From Stentor coeruleus (lineage: Eukaryota; Ciliophora; Heterotrichea; Heterotrichida; Stentoridae): a DNA stretch of 29,025 bases. The first letter of the stretch is position 1. Each line of letters starts with the position of its first letter. The position numbers and the translations under genes are program-made. The notes under the pieces are model-generated. The model did not search any database and had not been told where the DNA came from. It saw only the letters and a program-made list of their open reading frames with translations. The DNA is taken from positions 1 to 29,025 of the forward strand of contig MPUH01000932.1 in the NCBI GenBank assembly GCA_001970955.1, given 5' to 3'. Of this stretch, positions 19,612-28,537 are shown piece by piece.

Positions 19612-21510
19612 TTATTTGTTCATTTCTACTTTTAGCCATTCGTACCAGTCGAAGAACTGAATACCTTGGGTGCTAGCCTTAACATAAAGTTCATCAGAAG
19701 ATAAAATTTTATCTTTCTTAACTCCTTTCATTTTAATAGCTTGATAAGTCTAAATATGTTTTACCAAAGAAAAATATTCTTCTATAGCCGGCTTTCTTTG
19801 TGTTTCAGTTCTTCTTCTCCTTGCAGTTCCTGTGGACTTAGTTTCTTCAGCAGCTCCAGGGGCTATTAAAATCCCATCATTTTTCACTATTTTATATGAT
19901 GCTTCTTGAAGTTTTCGATATGATTTTGTGCTTTCTATGAGCATTTTAGTAACTTTCTTGACCCTCAGTTTAGCTTTTTTGCTAAAAATCGGGAAAATTT
20001 TTAGTTCATTAAGTTTTACTTGAGGTTTTATTATGTTTATTAGGCCTTGTCCTGTTAAAGATAATATTGGATGATATTTTGATAATGCTTTATTATATGA
20101 AGGGATGATTATATATGAATACTCTGCTGATTGTGACAAAAGCTTGTTGGTTTTAGGTTGAGAGTGTATTAGGAAATGATTAAGATAGACTTCAGATAAT
20201 TTCGCAATTTTGTTGATAGTTATTCGAGATATTTTTACTAGACTTTGTTGAGAAAGTTCCAATTTATGTGTTTTCTTTGTGTATATAGGAAAAATTGTAT
20301 ATTGAAATTCCTTAAGAGATTTTTTTAATGCAGGCTTTTTTTCAGGCATTTTATCATATGAACCCAAAGCTGTTATAGAAAGATTTGCCTTTGAGTTTAT
20401 ATTTGTATACATGAAAAAATCCAGCTTTGGCTTAGAGTTTATAATTTTGTATATGAAAAAATCCAACTTCGGCTTAGAGTTTATAATTGGGTACATAAAA
20501 AAATCCAGCTTTGGTTTTGCCATACTATTTATGCAAATAGTTTCACCAACATAATCTCTCAAATCTCTAACTTTTTTAACCGGCTCACAGAATTCACTAA
20601 ACCAAATTTCTTCCATTTTGATCTCAATTTTCTTATCAACCCCAAAAGAACTTTTCGCTTCTTCCATTTTTTCCATAGGTGGAACCCATATGCTTTCTTG
20701 TATTTCAATATTAAAATTTTTAAATAAACTCATATCAAAAATTTCTGAATCATTTATAGACATTTTTGATATATGTCCCATGTCAAATTCGTAAGTTCTA
20801 GGTAAATCAATATCATCTATATGTATTATTGAAAAATTCCTTACAATTGTCTGGCATTCACGATTTTCTACAGGTTTTCTGACTAGAAAACGTGAATAAT
20901 TTGATAGAGAATCTTTGAGTTTTTTCTCTAAGACGTCGATTTTACTTAAAGACTCGCTAAGTGATGCTTTTAGTTGTGTTATTTGCTTTTGATTGGCTTT
21001 TTTTTCGTTTTCCAAGTCTAAAATTGTATTCTCGTACTTCATTTCTTGGACAATCATTGAGCTTTCATATTCATTAACTTTCTGCCTAAGCTCTTCAAGT
21101 TCCTCATTATTTATCTGTATTTCACTATTACTAGCTTCTGTATGAGTTTGAGGAGCAAATGTATCATTTTCCTTAAACTCTTGTAGCTGGTATATCTCCG
21201 ATTTCAATGCACATATTTCAAGTTTCAGCGATGTGTTTTCTTCATTAAGCCTATCTACTTCAAAGTTCTTTTTAAAATCTTCATGACTCACATTTTTTGA
21301 ATGACCATCCACGCTTTTCATAATATACTGCTGGGCAAGTTCAGCCGCAACTAAACAATCTTTTTTAAAAAGCATTATATCATAAATCAAATTATTTACA
21401 AGCACTGTTATATCAACTCCAGCAGTATCCCTATAATAGTCCTTGCATTTATCTTTAATTTTCTCAATAACTCTTAATGATATATTTGGGTCTTCAGCTC
21501 TACTTCTCAT
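19612..21510 (-). CDS. coiled-coil protein with 14-residue repeats, 2 exons
   Basis: Exon 1 is 21510-19765 and exon 2 is 19749-19612, joined across the 15-nt intron 19750-19764; the protein has 627 residues. No family is recognised. Residues about 1-80 are helical, about 85-205 form a long coiled coil (LNEENTSLKLEICALKSEI, ELRQKVNEYES). Residues 332-373 are three tandem copies of a 14-residue unit, KPKLDFFMYPIINS. Further diverged copies of the same theme (TIFPIYTKK, YIIIPSYNK, KIFPIFSKK) are spread over the C-terminal half. Near 560-575 there is an Arg-rich patch (GTARRRRTETQRK). Exon 2 adds 45 residues ending QFFDWYEWLKVEMNK and TAA; its two Trp and ordered character support the splice. A structural or cytoskeletal role is a guess. 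Confidence 0.8.
19750..19764 (-). other. 15-nt intron in coiled-coil gene
   Basis: On the minus strand it reads GTAAAACATATTTAG, between TTG and ACT. Its last three bases are the TAG that would otherwise end the protein. Removal opens 45 further codons to TAA. Confidence 0.85.
20392..20517 (-). repeat. three 42-bp in-frame tandem repeats
   Basis: Units lie at 20476-20517, 20434-20475 and 20392-20433. Each encodes a variant of KPKLDFF(M/I)Y..(I/N)INS. The copies differ at several bases, so they are not an assembly echo; the length is a multiple of three and the frame is preserved. Confidence 0.9.
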
Positions 21511-21611
21511 ATTTATATTATAAATCTCAGTACTTTTATTATAATTAGATATTTATGTTAAAAGAATCACTTTATATACAAAAAAGCCTGATTATTCTAA
21601 AACCCATTAAA

Positions 21612-22733
21612 TTAACTCAGTTTAAATCCATCACGATTAAGTTTTACTAGCTTTGTAGCAAAACTTTGGTTTTCAGTACCAAAACGATTGAGAGTTTTTA
21701 TTATTTTTTCTGAGTTCTCATGATTAAAACCCTTAGTAAAAAGTTTGACTGCCTTATCACGATCTGGGCTTTGTGATTCAGCACTTACTAAATTCTCATG
21801 GGTTTTCATAGTATTATTTGGAGAAAATTTTAAACTTTTCCTACTAGCATTATTCGGAGACTGCAAATTCGTGCAGCTTCTACAAGACTTAGCCAAATCT
21901 GTTTCATTATTTTTCGCCTTAAATATCGCAGCATTTTTCTTAGCATCCATCTTAAGCTTTGTCACAATTTTCTCCTTATCCCTTATAACCCTCATAATCT
22001 CAGCTATACTATTTTCCATATCTTTCTTCCTGCTTTTCAATAATCTATTAGTTGTCTCTGGTGTAATTTTATTAACATTTTTTTCAAGTTTAATATCCAA
22101 GTCGATTTTATCAATTTCTGTCATCAAAAATGTTTGCTCTTCAATACATTTATAAGTTTCACATACAATTTTGTCTCTAGATTCTATATAATTTTTAATA
22201 TCATTATTATCAAGGGTATTTTTGATATCCTGATATTCATGTCTAAGGACTTTCAGTTTATTTTCTAAATCATTTATGAGTTTTCCTTTAGACTCTAAAG
22301 ATTCTTGTAAAATCATAGCTTTTTTTCTTAGATTAGCTTCTTGGCTTAAGCTGTTTGTGATTTTTTGATAGTCTTGTAGAAGTTGTTCTTTTTCAGTGTT
22401 TAGGATATCATATGATGAGGATTGACTGTTAAATTTTTCATAGGCTTTTATTAAATCAGACATTAATTTTCCTAGATTAGTTCCTTTGCATATTTCGTAT
22501 TTGGATTTGAGGTCGACGAAAAAGTTGTCGTTAGGCTTTGGGGAAACGTGAATTTTGGAGTTCAGTTGATTAAGCCATTCTTTTTGAACTTGGTTTTCCC
22601 GTATTTGGAATTTTGAGTCGTTTATTTCTTTATTTAGTTCTGAGCTAGCTTGTTTTTGGGTTATCAGGGAATTGGTAACCTCTTTTGATGGAGATTTTTG
22701 GCTTTGTTTGAGAGGATGCATAGTTGATGCCAT
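21612..22733 (-). CDS. unknown 373-residue coiled-coil protein
   Basis: The frame extends to a TTG at 22745, but the first in-frame ATG is at 22731-22733, giving 373 residues and a TAA stop. Residues about 90-260 are heptad-rich coiled coil (LNTEKEQLLQDYQKITNSL, DLENKLKVLRHEYQDIKN, SIAEIMRVIRDKEKIVTKL). The N-terminus is Ser/Lys/Gln-rich, and the C-terminus is a basic Ser/Asn-rich tail (SNASRK-like, SAESQSPDRDKAVK). No catalytic motif or membrane segment is visible. An out-of-frame ATG at 22747-22749 opens a 34-codon frame overlapping the start, which could be an upstream ORF or chance. It shares a 286-bp upstream region with the divergent 14-3-3 gene. Confidence 0.75.
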   Translation of the reverse strand: MASTMHPLKQSQKSPSKEVTNSLITQKQASSELNKEINDSKFQIRENQVQKEWLNQLNSKIHVSPKPNDNFFVDLKSKYEICKGTNLGKLMSDLIKAYEKFNSQSSSYDILNTEKEQLLQDYQKITNSLSQEANLRKKAMILQESLESKGKLINDLENKLKVLRHEYQDIKNTLDNNDIKNYIESRDKIVCETYKCIEEQTFLMTEIDKIDLDIKLEKNVNKITPETTNRLLKSRKKDMENSIAEIMRVIRDKEKIVTKLKMDAKKNAAIFKAKNNETDLAKSCRSCTNLQSPNNASRKSLKFSPNNTMKTHENLVSAESQSPDRDKAVKLFTKGFNHENSEKIIKTLNRFGTENQSFATKLVKLNRDGFKLS

Positions 22734-23019
22734 TATAATTACCAACCATATTCATGTAAAAACGTTTAAAGATTTAAAATACTTTTTATAAGATGGTCAG
22801 CTAATTGCAGTATATTTATACTTTAGACTTCTGCATACAATAGCATTTCCTTTATGAATTAATTTTTGAATAGATTATTTATTCATATACCAATAATAAT
22901 ATAATTATCTATTTAAAGATAAGTTTTTCTATTGATATGTATACTCTGTACCTTTAAATCTTAATAAGCCAAACTATATAAAAAGAACTTTTAATAGCCT
23001 AAATGAATGGAGTATAAAA
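22734..23019. promoter_or_regulatory. short shared upstream region of divergent genes
   Basis: This 286-bp stretch separates the starts of the coiled-coil gene (-) and the 14-3-3 gene (+), so both promoters must fit here. It is very AT-rich; AGTATAAAA directly precedes the 14-3-3 ATG. I cannot identify a defined promoter element beyond that. Confidence 0.4.
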
Positions 23020-23712
23020 ATGTCTAAAGAGGAACTGATCTATAATGCAAAGCTTGCTGAGCACTCAGAAAGGTACGCAGACATGATCAATTACATGAAA
23101 TCTCTCATAGACGAAACAAATGGTGTCCTTAATAACGAAGAAAGGACTCTTTTAAGTGTGGCTTATAAACAAGCTGTAGGTGAGCGCCGCAATGCATGGA
23201 GGATTCTTGGAAGCTATGAAGAAAAACAGAAAAGTCGAGGTTCTGAACATCTTGCCTTGATCTCTGAATATAAAAAACGCATTGAATCTGAACTCCATAA
23301 CCTTTGCCTTGAGCTTGTAAAACTCATTGACGACAAGTTACTTAAAGGAGGAGCTGCTGATGAAGTTGAAGTTTTCTTCCTTAAAATGAAAGGAGATTAC
23401 TATAGATATATGGCTGAAGCTGGAGAAGCTGAGGAAATCCAAAAAAGCTTTGAAGCTTATTCACATGCTTCCGATGCCGCAAAGTCTCTTCCTGTGAATA
23501 ATCCTGTAAGATTGGGTTTAGCTTTGAATTTCTCGGTATTTTACTATGAGTTGAAAAAAGAGCCAACTAAAGCATGTGAACTCGCTAAGACAACTTTTGA
23601 TGAAGCTTTACCTACACTTGAAGAACTTGATGAAAGAGCATATAAGGAAGCTACTTCGATTTTAGGTCTTATTAAAGACAACCTTACACTCTGGACAAGT
23701 GAAGATGCTTAG
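23020..23712 (+). CDS. 14-3-3 phosphoserine-binding adaptor
   Basis: The protein has 230 residues, a little short of the usual 245 because the acidic tail is only TSEDA. 14-3-3 dimers bind phosphorylated Ser/Thr motifs on client proteins in the cytosol. Phosphate-pocket residues are present: Lys50 (LSVAYKQAVGERR), Arg57, and Arg129-Tyr130 (KMKGDYYRYMAE). The signatures LGLALNFSVFYYEL (with the conserved Asn170) and YKEATSILGLIKDNLTLW are intact. The gene is GC-richer than its neighbours (38% in 23281-23340), as expected of an abundant protein. ATG to TAG without intron. Confidence 0.97.
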   Translation: MSKEELIYNAKLAEHSERYADMINYMKSLIDETNGVLNNEERTLLSVAYKQAVGERRNAWRILGSYEEKQKSRGSEHLALISEYKKRIESELHNLCLELVKLIDDKLLKGGAADEVEVFFLKMKGDYYRYMAEAGEAEEIQKSFEAYSHASDAAKSLPVNNPVRLGLALNFSVFYYELKKEPTKACELAKTTFDEALPTLEELDERAYKEATSILGLIKDNLTLWTSEDA

Positions 23713-23842
23713 TAATTTACTAATAGTTAGATTTTATAGCTTTAATACCTAAAAATTTACCTAAAAATAAACTATTTATATGAATCAAAACTTAATCCTA
23801 TAAGGGTAATCAAAAAAACCCATATTTAATATATAAGAAAAT

Positions 23843-24337
23843 ATGTTTTCTAGACTGGCGCAACTGATAATTTCCATATCTCTTTGCTACTCTAGTATCC
23901 TGCTTTTTATTAAACTAGACAAAGGAATTATTATTCCTTTGCCAGTCCTAGAACTTACTCAAAATTATACCCTTCTAGCTAATATGCTATTATCTTCTTT
24001 ACCCTTATATCTTTATCAAATCCCATTTGAAATCTTCCGCGCATTTTATAAAGATCCAGATTATGGTAAGTCCTTATTCGTCTCATATAAAACCTCCCTT
24101 TCTACTCTACAAGATCATAACTTTCTTTATAGTTTTTTGCTTTTAAGTCTTTACCCTAAGCCTTTTAACCAAATTACTCTTAGCTCATTAACTATTATTT
24201 TTATCATATCACAATGCGCATTTATACTTGGCAGCCTTATTCACACTTTTACTAGATATAACCCAATAAAATATCCAGGTCTGATATTCAGCACTTCATC
24301 TTGCTTATACTTAATTTACTATAGATTTTCTTTATAA
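23843..24337 (+). CDS. TMEM33/Pom33-like multi-span membrane protein
   Basis: The protein has 164 residues with about four to five hydrophobic segments (about 5-25, 45-62, 95-108, 113-135, 145-162). LLANMLLSSLPLYLYQIPFE followed by DHNFLYSFLLLSLYPKPF resembles the central part of TMEM33 (LLANALTSAL..., then a LLYSLIFVNSYP-like segment), and the end IYYRF matches the IYYRF of TMEM33. That family sits in the ER and nuclear envelope and shapes membranes. The protein stops (TAA) where TMEM33 would continue for about 70 residues, and no 15-16 nt intron extends it. The similarity is modest and from memory of the family; a plain small membrane protein is the alternative. Confidence 0.6.
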   Translation: MFSRLAQLIISISLCYSSILLFIKLDKGIIIPLPVLELTQNYTLLANMLLSSLPLYLYQIPFEIFRAFYKDPDYGKSLFVSYKTSLSTLQDHNFLYSFLLLSLYPKPFNQITLSSLTIIFIISQCAFILGSLIHTFTRYNPIKYPGLIFSTSSCLYLIYYRFSL

Positions 24338-24823
24338 AACTTTTTATTATAAATTATTATGGTGGGAAGGACAGGCTCTTTAGATATATATCGCGTTTGT
24401 TTTTACTAAAAATTTTCTTGGAGAAGGTGTTGCCAATAGAGATTTTTTGTATACTGAAAATTATTATAAATTTTATATACAAAATATAAGACTGAGAGGG
24501 AATTATAGCTTTAGAGAAGATTTTCAGTTGCTATGAGATATTTTAAACAGCAGTCGTGAGCCTTACGCTATAGATTTGCTGAAAATAAAAAAGCGAATAT
24601 AAAAGCTTGAAACTAGGAGTTTGGAGTGAAAATATTTTTTTTAGAGATGTTGTATAGTGAATAAGGATTTTTTAATTATTTAAAAGAAGTGATAAGCATT
24701 TTATATAATAGAAACTGTATAGTAACAACTTTTTTGATTATTTTAATGAGGTTATAAGCATTTTATATAGTAAATCTACAGACACTATACTAGAGATACT
24801 TTTCATATTGATATATTTGAAAT
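24338..24823. other. intergenic with imperfect tandem duplication
   Basis: About 490 bases. 24666-24710 and 24727-24771 are imperfect direct copies with a period near 61 bases (shared GATAAGCATTTTATATA core, flanked by similar T-rich and ATTATTTAA-like text). No gene or RNA is seen. Confidence 0.5.
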
Positions 24824-26059
24824 ATGGAATTTAGAAACAAAGGTCGTGAGGAGGTCAACCGACTACTAAGTGATCGGCAAGCTTATATAACCTCTCTAGA
24901 GCTCAAACTAGAAAAATTCACACAAAACACTCAATCTTACCTGGACATAAAAGAAAAAATAGATAAACTAGCAAATGTTATAACCTCATCCGAAGAACGT
25001 ATCCAAGGGCTAAATTGGATAATCAAACAACAAAACGAAACCCATCAACAACAAATAAAATCTTTATCTAGCAGATATGAAGACTTATCTCAGCATGTTT
25101 CAACACTTGCAATATCTTATCAATTCCAATCAACACCTTTAAAAATTAGCACCCTTGATATTAAACCTCCAATTTTTGACTATACGAAAATAACAAAAGA
25201 TCTTGAATCGTTAATCAAAATAAGCACTGAACAAGTAAAATCTGAACTTGAACAACGGATTGATTTGTTACAATCAAAAAACTCAGTACTTTCTAAATCT
25301 TATGATACAAGATCTGATATTTTACAGGTTTTTGAAGATAGAATTAAACAAGATGTTGATTCGGAAATGAAGAAATTTATTGTCCAGACACAGAATTTGG
25401 TACATGATTTTGAGTATAAACTTGAAGCCGCTCAAGAGATGAATTCAGAAAGGTATAAGGAAATTGTAGTGAAAGCTAATGGGAGTAGTTTGAATATAAT
25501 GAATGAAGAGCTTGGCGGATTGAAACAAAAAATTTTTAGGTTGGAAGAGTATAAGAAAGTTTGTGAGGATAATGAAACTCGTCGCGAACTTGAAGTAAAA
25601 GAAGCTTCGCAATCAGCCTGGACTGTTGAATCCCAATTAAAGCAATTACAAAAAGATATCGACAATTTACGCCCCTGTTTTTCTAGCCAAAAACCCAGTT
25701 TCCAACCTAATGATATTTATACAAAACTTGAAGAAAGGGTAAATTATTTAGGCACAACAGTTAAAAAGTATCTACAAGTACAAAAAGCATTACATAAAAA
25801 AGTTGAAAACCTTTGCGATGTTATAAAAGACATGAGCAGACAAAGAAGTAAAAGTGCTGAAAAAGGGAATTCAAGTAGATCTAAAGGAAGAAATAATGGT
25901 GAATCATCTTTTTCGCCTTCTTTAGGGTCTTCTCGAGCGTCTATGCTTAAACCCTCCGGTCTATCCAGGCCAAAATCAACAAAAACTCAGCACAGAAAAG
26001 CCGAATTGATATATTATACGATGAACTTAGCAACATGTTTACATATTGATTTAATCTAG
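24824..26059 (+). CDS. 411-residue coiled-coil protein, C-terminus possibly frameshifted
   Basis: ATG (context TTTGAAAT-ATG) to TAG. Residues about 5-95 and 125-345 are predicted coiled coil by heptad pattern (LLSDRQAYITSLELKLEKF, VNYLGTTVKKYLQVQKALHK). Residues 345-395 are a Ser/Arg/Lys-rich basic linker (RSKSAEKGNSSRSKGRNN). No family is recognised; similar ciliate proteins are often basal-body or cortex components, but that is not shown here. The last 17 residues in the annotated frame are hydrophobic and odd. One extra A in the A4 run at 25996-25999 would instead give KSRIDILYDELSNMFTY, a more helix-like end stopping at TGA (26047-26049). The 3' end is therefore uncertain. Confidence 0.75.
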   Translation: MEFRNKGREEVNRLLSDRQAYITSLELKLEKFTQNTQSYLDIKEKIDKLANVITSSEERIQGLNWIIKQQNETHQQQIKSLSSRYEDLSQHVSTLAISYQFQSTPLKISTLDIKPPIFDYTKITKDLESLIKISTEQVKSELEQRIDLLQSKNSVLSKSYDTRSDILQVFEDRIKQDVDSEMKKFIVQTQNLVHDFEYKLEAAQEMNSERYKEIVVKANGSSLNIMNEELGGLKQKIFRLEEYKKVCEDNETRRELEVKEASQSAWTVESQLKQLQKDIDNLRPCFSSQKPSFQPNDIYTKLEERVNYLGTTVKKYLQVQKALHKKVENLCDVIKDMSRQRSKSAEKGNSSRSKGRNNGESSFSPSLGSSRASMLKPSGLSRPKSTKTQHRKAELIYYTMNLATCLHIDLI

Positions 26060-26173
26060 TAACAGTGCAATGTATACAATATCATAGTAAAAACGTAAAA
26101 AATATTTAATCTTGCAATTTTTATAACCAAAAGTGTAAAAAAAAAACATAAAATATATGCAATTTTTACAACT

Positions 26174-27091
26174 TTATCCCTTTTTACGATTGAAAACATG
26201 GCTCTTCCAAGCAAAAAACACAATTTTCGCTACAAAGCAGTTCGAAACAAGCTTTCTCCTATTTTTCACTACAAATTTGTCATCATTTCCCCCTTTTTTC
26301 ATACAAATTTTCCCTTTTTTTCTTATTAAATCTCCCATACTCCTTTTAAAATTCTTAAACTTTTCCTTTATTTTCTCAGTTTTCCCAATGTATCTTGCAG
26401 TTTTAGGATAACTCACAGGAGCAATATGTAAAGATCGATCTGATTTATTCTGATCTTTATTCATAAAAAACTGTAAACAAGACTTTTCATAATAATTAGC
26501 GAATTTTGGTAAAACCCTAACTCTGATTTTCTTTAAATCAATAACCGAAGATGTATTTTTAGCTCTTTTTTCGCTTATTTCTTGGGTTATTTCATCTAAA
26601 TGCGATTTAAGATTACCTTTTGAAATCGAGCTACTCATAAACCTAATTTTTTTGTTGCTCATAGACGTCAAAGGCACTATATTTTCCCTGCATTTCTCAA
26701 CAATTTCGACATTAAATTTGCTTTTGCAAGGGCTTTTTATGTGCTTTATAAAAGATTCAAAAGAATTTGGCGTGTTTGAAGATAAGCTGAAAAGCCTTGT
26801 CGCGATTGTTTTGAGTAAAGTTTTGAACTGGGAAAATGATATTAAAGTTGACTCAGGGGTTTGAGAATGACAAATAGTTTCGACGTATTTTCCTAGTTTA
26901 GATAATGATAAGAGATTCTATATATAAAATACTGGGAGGATGTTTAAAGATTCAAAAAAAAATGCAAGGCTGGTGAAAGAAATTTTGTTGTTGATAGGGT
27001 TGAGTTGGTCAAATAAGTTTTTAAAGGATGATTCGTTTGATTTCAGTAATAGAGTTTGTTTGTGTTTGAAAAGAGAAAGGTTTGAATGCAT
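26174..27091 (-). CDS. unknown 300-residue protein, 2 exons
   Basis: Exon 1 is 27091-26933 and exon 2 is 26917-26174, separated by the 15-nt intron 26918-26932. The first ATG is at 27089-27091; further upstream the frame starts only at TTG. Splicing links NILP to NLLSLSKLGKYVETI and opens a single frame of 300 residues to TAA. Exon 2 has no ATG in its first 75 codons, so exon 1 is needed. No family is recognised. The N-terminal third is Leu/Phe/Ser-rich and helical (FKNLFDQLNPINNKISF), and the C-terminal third is strongly basic (KRSMGDLIRKKGKICMKKGG), as in nucleic-acid-binding or tubulin-binding proteins; that is only a hint. Confidence 0.78.
26918..26932 (-). other. 15-nt intron in the 300-residue protein gene
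   Basis: On the minus strand it reads GTATTTTATATATAG, between CCA and AAT. Retention ends the protein at its own TAG. Removal joins two long open frames in phase. Confidence 0.88.
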
Positions 27092-27416
27092 TTTTATTGT
27101 TAATAAAAGGAATTTAAGTATGGGAAAATTTATGGTAATAGAAATTATTAGGAAAAATAGCAAAGGCTAGAGGAAGATTTGATATAAATACGGTGTTAGG
27201 AATGAAACTATTTTTGGGGTTTGGAAGGTTTTGTGTTAAGAATTTATGGCAAGTTGTTAGAATAAATGAGCGAAATAAGAGAAATAATCGAAATAAGCTA
27301 GTTGTAAATAAATATTCTAATATTTATTTTCTCTTTTTCTGTATTATTTCTTAATAAGCTTAATAGAAAATAATAACATCATTAACAAATAGAATTTGAG
27401 CTAATAATATTATTTT
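27092..27416. other. short intergenic between divergent genes
   Basis: About 325 bases separating the starts of the 300-residue protein gene (-) and the ankyrin gene (+). AT-rich, with no recognisable element beyond AT-rich promoters. Confidence 0.55.
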
Positions 27417-28319
27417 ATGAGTAGACTCTCTTCACGAAATCTAGAATTCATGACTTTTACTTCAAGGACATCCACAATAAGCAGCGCTTATAAGTCCACA
27501 CGGAAATCCAAACCTCAAAGCTCCACTTTAAAAACTTCGAAGCCTGCACCACCAAGTCTTCAAATGAACTTTGATAACTTAAATACATATTATAATGCTA
27601 AAGAAGGTAAGTTTGATACCCCTTTTACAGGCCCAATTCAAATCCCAAGAGGAACTTTTCAATTATCAGCACCTACAGCAATAAAACTTGGAGAATCATC
27701 ATCGCTTCCTATTATGCCTAAAGTTAGGGAAAACTATTTGGATATTATTGACGAACTTAAAAGTATGGTTCCTTCAACACCAAAGGTTAAAAAAAATATG
27801 AAACTTTGTCTACGTTCAAGTATAAGGCAATTAAAAAATTTAAGGTTAAATCCACAGGAACTTATTATGGTCAATAAGCTTATTCCTCAGTTACCTTATG
27901 GAAGGACTAATTCCAGGATTTTTTTCCAGGCTTGCAAAGATGGAAATTTGCTTGAAGTGGAAACTATGCTTACTAATGATAAATATCTAGCTCATGTATT
28001 TGATCCTATGAAAATGACTGCGCTTCATTGGGTTAGTCTTAGAGGTTATTTAGATATATGTAAGCTTCTTCTTGCATCAATGGCTTTTGTTGATGCTGTA
28101 GATATGGTATTTATTATTTAGAGCCATAGAACCCCTTTGCATATAGCATCGAAGAATGGATTTTATCATATTGTTGAAGAGCTTTTAAAGAATGGTGCTG
28201 ATCCTACTATTGTCACATCTGGTAAAAAGACTGCATTACAATTAGGTAAAGATGATGTGACAAAGGAGATTATTAGAAAATTCTTAAGGGAAAGGTATAT
28301 AACGGCTTTTAATTTTTAG
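27417..28319 (+). CDS. ankyrin-repeat protein, 2 exons
   Basis: Exon 1 is 27417-28106 and exon 2 is 28122-28319, joined across the 15-nt intron 28107-28121; the protein has 295 residues. Residues 1-150 are a Ser/Thr/Lys-rich, mostly disordered region. The C-terminal 130 residues are ankyrin repeats: FFQACKDGNLLEVETML, then MTALHWVSLRGYLDICKLLL, then RTPLHIASKNGFYHIVEELL with GADP, and a final KKTALQLG. The intron falls inside the third repeat, between VDAVDM and SHRTPLHIA. Unspliced translation would end at its TAG and lose the last two repeats. Ankyrin repeats bind other proteins; the partner is unknown. Confidence 0.9.
28107..28121 (+). other. 15-nt intron in ankyrin gene
   Basis: Reads GTATTTATTATTTAG, between ATG and AGC. 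Removal restores the canonical ankyrin text M-SHRTPLHIASKNG. Retention ends translation at its TAG. Confidence 0.93.
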
Positions 28320-28537
28320 AAAGTAGATTTTATTGATGTATGAGGAATTTTTGTAATATTTTTTATATTTTAGAAAGTTGCATTAAATAAGGTTTATGGG
28401 TAGTTGAGGATAAGTTTGGCATTGTTAGATAATGCGATTTATGATATAAGAAAATTATTGTTTAAACATTATAAACTTAGTTGTATTAAGATTTTTTTAA
28501 ATGTTGCTTTTTGTAAAAGTAAATAAAGAAGTTTAAA

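Noticed and set aside
24061-24080. GTAAGT within the TMEM33-like gene as a possible 5' splice site
   Set aside because: No AG lies 15 or 16 nt downstream of it, and the reading frame is continuous through it.
26652-27170. Plus-strand frames of 70 and 76 codons
   Set aside because: They are antisense to the spliced minus-strand gene at 26174-27091, which gives a longer continuous protein with a proper start and stop.
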